In this document: positions 1 to 7,642 of the stretch, in pieces
Layout of the letters: every line of letters starts with the position of its first letter
Numbering within the stretch: position 1 is the stretch's first letter
Source: Halovivax sp.
GTDB lineage: Archaea; Halobacteriota; Halobacteria; Halobacteriales; Natrialbaceae
Length of the DNA: 39,906 nt
Reading direction: 5' to 3'
NCBI GenBank assembly: GCA_007119345.1
Contig: SKPV01000201.1
Location: 1 to 39,906, forward strand
The notes under the pieces: model-generated
Told to the model about the DNA's origin: nothing
The model's database searches: none
Seen by the model: the letters and a program-made list of their open reading frames with translations, nothing else
Translations under genes and position numbers: made by a program

Positions 1-1013
1 AGCTGGATCTCCCGGCCGACGGCGGCGCCGAGCCGGCCTGCCGGGCCGCCGCGACCGGCGAGCCGGCGGTCGCGGCGAACGTGGCCGACGACCTGCACGC
101 CGAGCCCTGGCGACAGACGGCCCTCGCCAGGGACTTCCAGTCGGCCTGCAGCGTTCCGCTCGCCTACGACGAGTACACCTACGGCGTTCTGACCGTCTAC
201 GCGGGCCGGCCGAACGCCTTCGACGAGGTCACCCGTCCCGTCCTGGAGGAACTGGGCGAGACGATCGCGTCGGCGATGGGGGCGATCGAGCGCAAGAGCG
301 CGCTGCTGACCGCTTCCAGCACCCGCCTCGAGTTCGACGCCGGCGAGGAGGGAACCGGCTTTCGGCGACTCGCTCGCGAGACCGGGTGCACGATCACCTT
401 CGACGGCGGCGTCCGCCAGACGGCCGAGGGAACGTGGCTGTTCGCGACGGTCGAGGGCGGCTCCGCCGAGGCCGTCGCGGAGGCGGCGCGCGAGCTCGTC
501 GCCGTCGAGGAGTGCCAGCTCATCGGCGAGCGCGAGGACGGGGGGACGATCCGCGTGCGTCCGTCCGCGCCGCCGCTCGCGCTCCGGCTGGCGGACCACG
601 GCGTGGTCCTCCGGCGACTCGAGGCCGCCCCGTCGGGACTGGGACTCGTCGTCGACGTGCCGACGGGCGTCGACGCACACTCGGCCGTGGCCGTCGTCGA
701 GAGCGCGTTCGGCGACGCCGAACTGGTCGCGAAATCGACGGTCGAACGCTCCTCCGCCACGGAGCTGCGCTCGGAACTGCTCGGCGAGCTGACCGACCGA
801 CAGCTCGAGGTGATGCAGGTGGCCTACTACGGCGGCTTCTTCGAGGATCCACGCGAGACGACGGGCGAGGCGGTGGCCGACGCGCTCGGGATCTCCCCGG
901 CTGCGTTCTACCGACACAATCGGACCGTCCAGCGAAAGCTGTTCGACGCGCTGTTCGACGAGGAGTCGCTGCCGGAGGCGGCCGGCGCCGACGCGTCGGA
1001 CGCGACCGACTGA
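1..1013 (+). CDS. Bat-like (bacterio-opsin activator type) transcriptional regulator, 5'-truncated by window edge
   Basis: The frame is open from the window edge, so the N-terminus is missing. The first visible stretch, to about the motif YGVLTVYAGRPNAFDEVTR, is the end of a GAF sensory domain. Next comes the roughly 150-residue GAF/HTH-associated domain typical of Bat proteins. The C-terminus carries an HTH_10 DNA-binding domain (LTDRQLEVMQVAYYGGFFE, then ALGISPAAFYRHNRTVQRKL). In this family HTH_10 binds promoters, and the N-terminal PAS/GAF/receiver modules sense redox, light or a phosphorelay; the signal here is unknown because the sensor part is cut off. A GTG at 81 could be read as a start, but it falls inside the GAF domain and conserved residues precede it, so it is not the real start. 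Confidence 0.88.
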   Translation, partial: LDLPADGGAEPACRAAATGEPAVAANVADDLHAEPWRQTALARDFQSACSVPLAYDEYTYGVLTVYAGRPNAFDEVTRPVLEELGETIASAMGAIERKSALLTASSTRLEFDAGEEGTGFRRLARETGCTITFDGGVRQTAEGTWLFATVEGGSAEAVAEAARELVAVEECQLIGEREDGGTIRVRPSAPPLALRLADHGVVLRRLEAAPSGLGLVVDVPTGVDAHSAVAVVESAFGDAELVAKSTVERSSATELRSELLGELTDRQLEVMQVAYYGGFFEDPRETTGEAVADALGISPAAFYRHNRTVQRKLFDALFDEESLPEAAGADASDATD

Positions 1014-1064
1014 GCGGATGGAGGATCGGCCGGAGCGTACGGCGCTGACGCCGTCTCGACCGAC

Positions 1065-1140
1065 GCGTGCCGCACGGACGGAGCGGCGGATCGGCGTGCC
1101 GCACGGACGGAGCGGCGGATCGGCGTACCGCACGGAGCGA
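1065..1140. repeat. 29-bp tandem repeat, about 2.6 copies
   Basis: Units begin at 1065, 1094 and 1123 with exact 29-bp spacing. The first two begin GCGTGCCGCACGGACGGAGC and are identical over the whole unit; the third is partial and has one substitution near its start (GTACC for GTGCC). The array sits about 50 bp behind the stop codon of the Bat-like gene. A more degenerate copy may start at the stop itself (GAGCGG...GGATCGGC). It is non-coding in any convincing frame. Confidence 0.9.
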
Positions 1141-1270
1141 CGCCCACGAGACCGCCCGATCGTCGACGAGGACCCACCGGAGCGCGGATCGTCGGGGAGC
1201 GGGTTGAATAGTGAACCCCCGGCGTGCTCGGCCGCTAGTTATCGAACAGCCAGACACTTCCTAAGACACC

Positions 1271-1280
1271 TTATATTATA
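1271..1280 (+). promoter_or_regulatory. TATA box for the zinc-ribbon/glutamate dehydrogenase pair
   Basis: TTATATTATA is by far the most AT-rich stretch in the surrounding 300 bp. An archaeal start site 25-30 nt downstream would give a leader of about 25 nt before the ATG at 1328. Confidence 0.7.
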
Positions 1281-1327
1281 CATACGCGACGAGCGATACC
1301 GAGCCGTCCGGCCGTCGTGTGAGACCA

Positions 1328-1468
1328 ATGAGAGACGTCACCTACGATCCCGAGGACGAATCGACCTTCGAGTGCTTCCGGTGCGGTACGCGAGTGAGTG
1401 ACACGTCACCGAGTGCCTGTCCCGACTGCGGATCGGAAATGCGAAGTCAACGGACGCCACTCGAGTAA
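1328..1468 (+). CDS. Rubrerythrin-like zinc-ribbon microprotein (46 aa)
   Basis: This is a 46-residue acidic protein with two CxxC knuckles (FECFRCGT and ACPDCGSE) spaced like a single rubredoxin/rubrerythrin-type zinc ribbon. It is mostly hydrophilic with no signal or membrane segment. Haloarchaea commonly encode such small CPxCG-type proteins and a metal-binding or regulatory role is usual, but the partner here is unknown. The stop is only 3 nt ahead of the glutamate dehydrogenase ATG and a single strong TATA element precedes the pair, so the two are very probably cotranscribed and translationally coupled. That position hints at a role in GDH expression, assembly or redox sensing (inference). 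The gene is too short for most ORF finders. Confidence 0.85.
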   Translation: MRDVTYDPEDESTFECFRCGTRVSDTSPSACPDCGSEMRSQRTPLE

Positions 1469-1471
1469 GCG

Positions 1472-2767
1472 ATGTCCGCAAATCTTGCCGAGGAGGCGAG
1501 CGACGGATCCGAGGAGTCGGAGCCGGAGACGGCCCTCGAGACCGCGAAACGCCAGCTGGCACGCGCGAGCGCCCACGTCGACATCGATCCGAACGTGGCC
1601 GAGCGCTTAGAGCACCCGATGAAGGTCCACGAGGTGTCCGTCCCGCTCCGACGCGACGACGGGTCCGTCGAAGTGATCACCGGCTATCGGGCCCAGCACG
1701 ACAGCGTCCGGGGGCCCTACAAGGGCGGGCTGCGCTACCATCCGGAGGTCGGCCGCGACGAGTGCGTCGGACTCGCGATGTGGATGACCTGGAAGTGTGC
1801 GGTGATGAACCTCCCGTTCGGCGGCGCCAAGGGCGGGATCGTCGTCGACCCCAAGAAGCTGAGCACGGCCGAGAAGGAGCGACTCACCCGCCGGTTCACC
1901 CAGGAGATCCGCTCGGCGATCGGACCCACCAAGGACATCCCCGCGCCCGACATGGGGACCGATCCGCAGACGATGGCCTGGCTGATGGACGCCTACAGCA
2001 TGCAGGAAGACGAGACGATCCCCGGCGTGGTCACCGGCAAGCCGCCGGCGATCGGCGGCAGTTACGGCCGCGAGGAGGCGCCCGGCCGCAGCGTCGCCAT
2101 CGTCACCCGCGAGGTCTGTGACTACTACGACCGGCCCCTCGACGAGACGACCGTCGCCGTGCAGGGCTTCGGCAGCGTCGGCGCCAACGCCGCCCGCCTC
2201 CTCCACGAGTGGGGCGCGAAGATCGTCGCCGTCAGCGACGTCAACGGCGCGCGCTACGACGCCGCCGGTATCGACGTCGAGAAGATTCCCTCCCACGACA
2301 CGGAGCCGGAGGCGGTGACCGCCGCGACCGGCGTCGGCACGAAGATCTCGAACGAGGAACTGCTCGAACTCGACGTCGACGTCCTCATCCCCGCGGCCGT
2401 CGGTAACGTCCTCACCGAGGAGAACGCCGCCGACGTCCGGGCGGACCTGATCGTCGAGGGCGCCAACGGCCCGACCACGTTCGCCGCCGACGCCATCTTC
2501 CAGGAGCGCGACATTCCGGTGATCCCCGACATCCTGGCGAACGCGGGTGGCGTCACGGTGAGCTACTACGAGTGGCTCCAGGGCGTCAACCGCCGGCAGT
2601 GGAGCCTCGAACGCGTCCACGAGGAGTTGGACGAGGACATGATCGCCGCCTGGGAGAGCGTGAAGGCCGAGGTCAACGGGGGCGACCTCTCCTGGCGCGA
2701 CGCCGCCTACGTCGTCGCATTGAAGCGGGTCGCCGAGGCCCACGAAGCCCGCGGCATCTGGCCCTGA
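1472..2767 (+). CDS. gdh: Glutamate dehydrogenase (Glu/Leu/Phe/Val dehydrogenase family), 431 aa
   Basis: It catalyses reversible oxidative deamination of glutamate to 2-oxoglutarate and ammonia in the cytoplasm. The N-terminal dimerisation/catalytic domain shows the glycine-rich substrate loop with catalytic lysine (KCAVMNLPFGGAKGGI), the upstream GPYKGGLRYHP motif and the conserved PAPDMGTD. The C-terminal Rossmann domain begins around VAVQGFGSVGANAARLL. The conserved EGANGPTT and the ILANAGGVTVSYYEW segment follow. At 431 residues it has the standard length for hexameric family members. NAD versus NADP preference cannot be read securely. Haloarchaea often carry several GDH paralogues, so the exact paralogue letter is not assigned. 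It lies directly behind the zinc-ribbon microprotein in one transcript and converges on the phosphoribosyltransferase gene. Confidence 0.96.
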   Translation: MSANLAEEASDGSEESEPETALETAKRQLARASAHVDIDPNVAERLEHPMKVHEVSVPLRRDDGSVEVITGYRAQHDSVRGPYKGGLRYHPEVGRDECVGLAMWMTWKCAVMNLPFGGAKGGIVVDPKKLSTAEKERLTRRFTQEIRSAIGPTKDIPAPDMGTDPQTMAWLMDAYSMQEDETIPGVVTGKPPAIGGSYGREEAPGRSVAIVTREVCDYYDRPLDETTVAVQGFGSVGANAARLLHEWGAKIVAVSDVNGARYDAAGIDVEKIPSHDTEPEAVTAATGVGTKISNEELLELDVDVLIPAAVGNVLTEENAADVRADLIVEGANGPTTFAADAIFQERDIPVIPDILANAGGVTVSYYEWLQGVNRRQWSLERVHEELDEDMIAAWESVKAEVNGGDLSWRDAAYVVALKRVAEAHEARGIWP

Positions 2768-2863
2768 GGCCCCTCGGTTCGCTCACCTTCTCGGGCGTCG
2801 CGATTCGGTTCCCGCCCGTCCAGTCGGACCCGGCGTCGGCGCACGGGCTGCCCGAGAACTGAG

Positions 2864-3493
2864 TCAGCCCTCGTCCTGCAGGTACCGGATCGCCTCCTCG
2901 TCGGCCACCTGGCCGAACTCGCGGTAGAACTGGCCGACCGCGCGGAAGTTGACCGGCGTCTGGAGCGCGATCACCTCGTCGGCCTCGGCCCGGACCTCCT
3001 CGAGCGATTCGGGCGAGGCCACCGGGAGCGCGAGCACGACGCGCGCGGCGCCGGCCTCGCGCACCTGCCGCAGGCAGGCCCGGGCCGTCGCGCCCGTCGC
3101 GAGCCCGTCGTCGACGACGACCGCCCGTTGCCCCTCGAGGTCGGGAATCTTCCCCCGGTCGCGGTAGCGCCGGGCCTTGTCGGCCGCGTACTCGGCCTCC
3201 GCCCGGCGCTCGCGCTCGACGTACTCCTCGGAGACGCCCAGCCGCTCGACGAGCCGGTCGTTCAGCCAGACGCTCCCGTCGCTGGCAACCGCGCCGATCG
3301 CCAGCTCCGGGTTTCCGGGCGCGCCGATCTTCGAGGCGACGACGACGTCGAACTCGGCGTCGAGCGCGTCGGCCACCGGTCTGGCCACCGGGAGCGCGCC
3401 GCGAGGGATGCCGAGAACGACGTCGGCCTCGACGTCGCGCCGTCGGAGTTCGGCCGCGAGTCGCTCGCCGGCGTCGGTCCGATCGTCGAACAT
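2864..3493 (-). CDS. Phosphoribosyltransferase-domain protein
   Basis: This is a type I phosphoribosyltransferase fold. The PRPP-binding motif AVVVDDGLATGATARA is clear, as are an N-terminal VVLGIPRGALPVARPVADAL segment and a central FDVVVASKIGAPGNPELAIGAV segment typical of the haloarchaeal/bacterial PRTase group that is often annotated only as predicted phosphoribosyltransferase. It is about 209 residues from the ATG at 3493 (MFDDRTDAGERL). A GTG four codons upstream at 3505 is an alternative and sits about 28 nt behind a weak CTCAAAG element. The nucleobase substrate is not identifiable, and these proteins need not be salvage enzymes. It converges with gdh. Confidence 0.88.
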   Translation of the reverse strand: MFDDRTDAGERLAAELRRRDVEADVVLGIPRGALPVARPVADALDAEFDVVVASKIGAPGNPELAIGAVASDGSVWLNDRLVERLGVSEEYVERERRAEAEYAADKARRYRDRGKIPDLEGQRAVVVDDGLATGATARACLRQVREAGAARVVLALPVASPESLEEVRAEADEVIALQTPVNFRAVGQFYREFGQVADEEAIRYLQDEG

Positions 3494-3873
3494 CGTGGGG
3501 GTCACCGGACGGGGCTACGCCGGGGAGACGCTTTGAGGTTGTCCCCACGAGCGCCGGGGACAGACCGACCCCGGGTGCGTAGCCCCGATTCAGAACCGGA
3601 CGAACGCCAGACCAGACGGCACCACCCTTGCCCGGACGGGCGGGCGCCAGAACCGACGGCTGGACCCTCGACCGGACGGATCCGAACCCACCGGCGGAAC
3701 CCGGACGGGGCCGACCGCTGGGAGGTCCATGGGTGTGAAGGGCCAACCCCTATTCGGGATTCACCCCACCCTTCGTTCGTACCTGACAGCGGAACTGACC
3801 GCTTCGAAATAATTCGTCGTCGACGGGGCGAACTCGACGACGGCAGTTCGGTCCACCTCGCCGACGCCCCCAC
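3494..3873. other. Non-coding region between divergent genes
   Basis: No gene is supportable in this stretch. It is rich in degenerate ACCGGACG-like words. An AT-rich element, GAAATAATTC at 3805-3814, could be the old promoter of the Nramp-like gene that starts at the GTG at 3874. A 27-codon ATG frame at 3730 has nothing to recommend it. Confidence 0.5.
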
Positions 3874-4429
3874 GTGAGTACGATACGCACCACGATAGAC
3901 GACAGTCTGCTCGAGTTCGCCCACCAGTACGGCCTCACGTTCGTGATGGTCGCCAGCTACTTCGGCTCCGGCTCGGTGTTCATCGCGAGCCAGGCCGGCG
4001 TCATGCACGGCTCACCCTGCTGTGGGCCGCCGTCGGCGCCGCCCTGCTCGGGTTCATGGCTCAGGACATGAGCGCCCGCCTCGGCATCCACGGCACCTCG
4101 CTGATGACGTTCGTCCGCGAGAAGCTGGGTCGCCCCGCGGCGCTCGCGATCGCGCTGTTCCTCTCGGTCGGCTGCGTCGCCTGGACGCTCGGCCTCGTCG
4201 CCGCCGTCGGCGCAGGCGTCTCCTTCGTGACCGGCGGCGCCGTCGCCTGGCAGCCGATCGCCGTCGTCGCGACGATCGCCGCGATCGCCGTCGGCCTGCT
4301 CAGCTACGGGAAGGTCGAGAACCTGATGATCGCGATGATGCTCTCGCTGCTCGTCGTCTACGTCGCCGTCGCGCTGCCGAGCGGCGCGGAACCGGGGGAC
4401 GTGGCCCTCGGCTTCGTCCCGACGGCGAC
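3874..4429 (+). pseudogene. Nramp-family divalent metal transporter, frameshifted and 3'-truncated
   Basis: The sequence starts well from the GTG at 3874 and reads through TM1 (FVMVASYFGSGSVFIASQ) to VMHG. It then loses frame at 4012/4013: GGC-T-C-ACC-CTG has apparently lost one A of a TAC codon. Restoring one base gives YTLLWAAVGAALLGF continuing into the frame of 4056-4425, with MSARLGIHGTSLMTFVREKL, two further hydrophobic segments, and the text ending around DVALGFVPT. The remaining half of an Nramp protein (about 400 residues normally) is absent and unrelated sequence follows. The canonical TM1 DPGN metal motif is FGSGS here, as in a divergent Nramp subgroup, so the substrate was uncertain even before decay. 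Confidence 0.8.
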
Positions 4430-4663
4430 CTCCTGGAGCGCCTCGACGAGCGGTACGACGAGTTCGTGACCGTCGACATGGCCGACGAGCTCGCCGTCGA
4501 CGACGTCCACTCCCTGTACGTGGATCGAGGCGAGGGCGGCCACTACAGTCCGGAGACGAACGAACGGATCGCGGAGATCCTGACCGACGAGGTCATCGAG
4601 GCGGCCGAAGTGACGGGCGCCGGGGAGTCGGGAACGGACGTCGGCGCCCAGGCGGAGGACTGA
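4430..4663 (+). pseudogene. 3' remnant of an unrelated gene, possibly an SGNH/GDSL-type hydrolase
   Basis: A third reading frame takes over exactly where the Nramp similarity stops and runs to the TGA at 4661. It encodes about 75 acidic residues including ERYDEFVTVDMADEL and DRGEGGHYSPETNERIAEIL. The D-x(5)-HYSPETN arrangement resembles the C-terminal Asp/His block of SGNH hydrolases, but this is weak evidence. No start codon or promoter of its own is visible, and the rest of the gene is missing. The simplest reading is that a deletion joined the front of the transporter gene to the back of another gene. Confidence 0.55.
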
Positions 4664-4766
4664 TCGGGACGGCGTCTCGACCGGCGCCCGGCCGGCCGAT
4701 CCCGTCGGGGCTGGCTCGGACCCCGGCGGGCAACGCTTACCAGCGCGGCCGTCGACACGTCGACGC

Positions 4767-5465
4767 ATGGCCGACGCCTCCCGGGAGCCCCGGACGGACC
4801 GCGCGGACGACGAGATCGCCCACCCGATCTTCGCCGCCGTCTACGACGCCGCGCTCCCGCTGGAGAACCGACTGTTCGGGCCCCACCGCGAGTACCTGGC
4901 CGCCGGCCTCTCAGGCCGCGTGCTGGATCTCGGGGCGGGCAGCGGTGCGATGTTCGAGTACGTCGCCGAGGCGGCGGGCGAGGGGTCGGGCGCGGATCTG
5001 ACGTACCACGCGGTCGAACCGGATCCGCACATGCGACGTCGCGCCGCCGAGCGTGCCCGCGAGACCGGGCTGGCGGTTCACCTCGAGGAAGGGCGTGCGG
5101 AGGCGCTGCCCTACGACGACGGCAGCTTCGACGTCGTCATCTCCGCGGTCGTCTTCTGCACGGTCCAGGATCCCGCCGCCGGTCTCGACGAAGTCGCTCG
5201 CGTGCTGAAACCGGGCGGCGAGTTTCGCTTCTTCGAGCACGTGGGCGCCGACGGCTGGCGACGGCGCGGTCAGGAGCTGTTGAACCCGCTCTGGAGGCGA
5301 GCCGCGGCCGGCTGTCACCTCGACCGGGACACCGTCGACCGGTTCGTCGCCCACGACGCGTTCGAGGTGATCGAGCTCGAGCGAACCGACCTCGGAACGT
5401 TCCCCGCGGCGCCGGTCGTCCGCGGGCGATTGCGTCGACGCAGGGACGGCTCACTGCTGGGATGA
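4767..5465 (+). CDS. Class I SAM-dependent methyltransferase, 232 aa
   Basis: This is a cytoplasmic Methyltransf_11-type Rossmann methyltransferase. Motif I is RVLDLGAGSGAMFEYV, the acidic end of beta-2 is YHAVEPDPHMRRRA, the post-I region is ALPYDDGSFDVVISAVVFC, and motif III is VLKPGGEFRFFEHV. The layout is that of UbiE/phospholipid-methyltransferase-like proteins, but no substrate can be inferred. The N-terminus (PIFAAVYDAALPLENRLFG) is typical of a group found widely in haloarchaea. A weak CGCTTACC element lies about 30 nt before the ATG, consistent with a nearly leaderless message. The gene stands alone between the transporter remnant and the NAD(P)H-hydrate dehydratase. Confidence 0.9.
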   Translation: MADASREPRTDRADDEIAHPIFAAVYDAALPLENRLFGPHREYLAAGLSGRVLDLGAGSGAMFEYVAEAAGEGSGADLTYHAVEPDPHMRRRAAERARETGLAVHLEEGRAEALPYDDGSFDVVISAVVFCTVQDPAAGLDEVARVLKPGGEFRFFEHVGADGWRRRGQELLNPLWRRAAAGCHLDRDTVDRFVAHDAFEVIELERTDLGTFPAAPVVRGRLRRRRDGSLLG

Positions 5466-5586
5466 GCGTCAGCCCGAGGCGCCTGCCGGCCGGGCCGAAC
5501 GTCGTCGCGAGCGTGCGTCGCCGAACCCGTCCTCCCGTTGCGTGTGCACGCGCCGAGTTCTTGCAGTCGGGAGGCTTTCGCCCCCC

Positions 5587-6366
5587 GTGAGGCGACTCCT
5601 GCGAACGCTCTCCGACGTCAGCGGCACCGTGAAAGGCGAGACCGGCTACGTCGGCGTGATCGGCGGCGACCGCCAGTACGCCGGCCAGCCGGTCCTCGCG
5701 GCGATGGCGGCGCTGCGCAGCGGCACGGACGTCTCGCGGGCGCTCGTCCCGGAGACGATCCATCCCGTGGTCGCGAGCTACTCGCCGAACGTCCTCGTGG
5801 ACAACCATCCGGGCGATCGGTTCACACCCGAAGCCGTGGACGACGCGCTCGAGCTGTCCGAGTGGGCCGACGCGCTCGTGATCGGGCCCGGCCTGGCCGA
5901 TCCCGAGCCCGCGGCGATCCGCGAGGTCATCGAGCGCGCCGGCGTCCCCGTCGTCGTCGACGCGACGGCCATCGAGCCCGCCCTCGGCGGCGGCGAGTTC
6001 GGCAACGCCGTCTTCACGCCCGACGCCCGCGAGGAGTCGATCATCGAGGACGAACGCGAGTCGATCGAGGCGTTCTCGACGGCGACCGACGCCGTCGTCG
6101 CGCTCACCGGGGAGACCGACGTCATCGTCGCCGACGGCGAGCGCCAGCTCAACGAGACCGGCACCGCCGCGCTGACCGTCGCGGGGACCGGCGACACCCT
6201 CACGGGCATCGTCGCCTCGCTGCTCGGTCAGGGGCTCGATCGGGACGAGGCGGCCGAGCTCGGCGCCTGGATCCTCGGGAAGGCGGGCGAGCTCGCCTCC
6301 GTGGAGTACGGCACCGGCGTCGTCGCGACCGACGTGATCGAGCGCGTTCCGGACGCGAGCCGGTGA
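5587..6366 (+). CDS. ADP-dependent NAD(P)H-hydrate dehydratase-like protein (ribokinase fold), standalone
   Basis: This is a carbohydrate-kinase/YjeF C-terminal fold that repairs hydrated NAD(P)H in the cytoplasm. Visible signatures are GYVGVIGGDRQYAGQPVLAA near the N-terminus, ADALVIGPGLADPEP, PVVVDATAIEPAL and the active-site anion hole AGTGDTLTGIVASLLGQG. It has 259 residues from the GTG at 5587, which matches where similarity begins; an upstream in-frame GTG at 5542 would add a proline/arginine-rich leader that looks non-coding. Most archaeal enzymes of this activity carry a fused N-terminal epimerase (AIBP-like) domain of about 200 residues, which is absent here. It could therefore be a second paralogue or a sugar-kinase-like relative. 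It converges on the amidohydrolase gene. Confidence 0.82.
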   Translation: MRRLLRTLSDVSGTVKGETGYVGVIGGDRQYAGQPVLAAMAALRSGTDVSRALVPETIHPVVASYSPNVLVDNHPGDRFTPEAVDDALELSEWADALVIGPGLADPEPAAIREVIERAGVPVVVDATAIEPALGGGEFGNAVFTPDAREESIIEDERESIEAFSTATDAVVALTGETDVIVADGERQLNETGTAALTVAGTGDTLTGIVASLLGQGLDRDEAAELGAWILGKAGELASVEYGTGVVATDVIERVPDASR

Positions 6367-6434
6367 TCGCGAGGGTCGGCCGCTCCCCGGCCCTCGCGGG
6401 TTCCGCTCGCAGTCGCTCCGTCTCTTCGGAAGAG

Positions 6435-7424
6435 TCAATCCGGGAGGACTGCTTCGAGGTTCCGCGAGCGGATGGCGGCCCACTTCTCCGCGGACAGCTC
6501 GAATACGTCGAAGAGTTCGAAATTCGGCACGTCGTGTCCAGGATGGAGGTAGTCCGTTCCGAAGATCAGTTGGTCCGCGTGGGCCTCGAGAAACTCCCGA
6601 CCGAACGCCCGATCTCGGATCACGGCGTTGAATCCCGACCGGCCCGAGAGCTCCCCGTAGATGTTATCGTACTCCGAGAGCAGTCGAGGGACGGCACCGC
6701 CCGCTTCGACCGGACCCTCGGGATAGCCGCCCAGGTCGCGCTGGCGAACGTCCCCGGAGATCCGTGCCCACCAGCCCATCCCGTGTCCGAGGAAGTCGAC
6801 CTCCGGATACGATCGGAGGACGTCCTCCAGTTGGGTGTGATCCGCGTCGTCCACGAACGCCTTGTCGTCGCTGTGAAACAGAAGCGGCAGGTCGTACGCA
6901 GCACACAGCTCGTAGATCGGCTCGTTTCGCGGATCACCGATCTCGAGGCCGGGCTTGTACTCGCCGAATCCCCGGGCGTTCTCCGCTTCGACGTATCTCT
7001 CGAACTGTTCCTCGAGGACGTCTCGCCCGTACGCCTCGCCCGTCCGCGGATCGAGGACGAAAAACGGGATCAATCGATCCGGGTGCTGCTGAGCCTGCTG
7101 GACGGCCCACCAGCTCGGGGCCAGGACGGGATACGCCTCGGGCGAAGCCAGGGGAAGGATCACCCCTCGGTCGACGCCGTGGCGATCCATCCAGTCCACC
7201 ACGTCGTCCGCCAACAGCGGATCCCGACCGAGCGTTTCCTGCGGAATTACGTGGAGGTGCGCATCGATCAGCGGTAATTCGTCGAGCGGCGTCTCCGTCG
7301 CATCGTCCCCGGAGTCGAACCCGTCCGAGTTATCACCATCGCCGTTCGTGCAGCCGGCCACCGACGCGATCGCGCCAACACCCAGCGTTCCCAACCACCG
7401 TCGCCTCTTCATTTCCGATCGCAT
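6435..7424 (-). CDS. Exported lipoprotein of the amidohydrolase (PF04909-type) family
   Basis: From the ATG at 7424 the protein has about 329 residues, with a basic start (KRRRW), a hydrophobic stretch and a lipobox SVAGC followed by an acidic low-complexity linker, so it should be anchored outside the membrane. The rest is a TIM-barrel metal-dependent hydrolase: IDAHLHVI (first metal His pair), GFGEYKPGL, LLFHSDD, FLGHGMGWW and the final FGTDYLHPGH. These match Amidohydrolase_2 proteins (decarboxylase/hydrolase). The substrate is unknown. The start at 7424 is preferred because GGTAAAAGATG lies about 25 nt upstream; ATG at 7412 is possible, and an upstream ATG at 7496 would put 24 hydrophilic residues before the signal. 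Confidence 0.85.
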   Translation of the reverse strand: MRSEMKRRRWLGTLGVGAIASVAGCTNGDGDNSDGFDSGDDATETPLDELPLIDAHLHVIPQETLGRDPLLADDVVDWMDRHGVDRGVILPLASPEAYPVLAPSWWAVQQAQQHPDRLIPFFVLDPRTGEAYGRDVLEEQFERYVEAENARGFGEYKPGLEIGDPRNEPIYELCAAYDLPLLFHSDDKAFVDDADHTQLEDVLRSYPEVDFLGHGMGWWARISGDVRQRDLGGYPEGPVEAGGAVPRLLSEYDNIYGELSGRSGFNAVIRDRAFGREFLEAHADQLIFGTDYLHPGHDVPNFELFDVFELSAEKWAAIRSRNLEAVLPD

Positions 7425-7642
7425 CTCGGGCCCGCCCTCATCATCTTTTACCTCTCTCGCCCGACTCGCACGCGTGTTCTGCCAGCTGCTGGGCATATCG
7501 AGCGAGCTGTGTGAGATACGGGGCGCGTATGCACCGCGAGACGGAACCCGACGGATCGGCGGGGAGCTTCTCGTCGGACCATCAGCCGTGCCGAAAATGT
7601 CGGTTGAGAAGACTTATGAGCCGGTCCACGGTTGATTGACGC

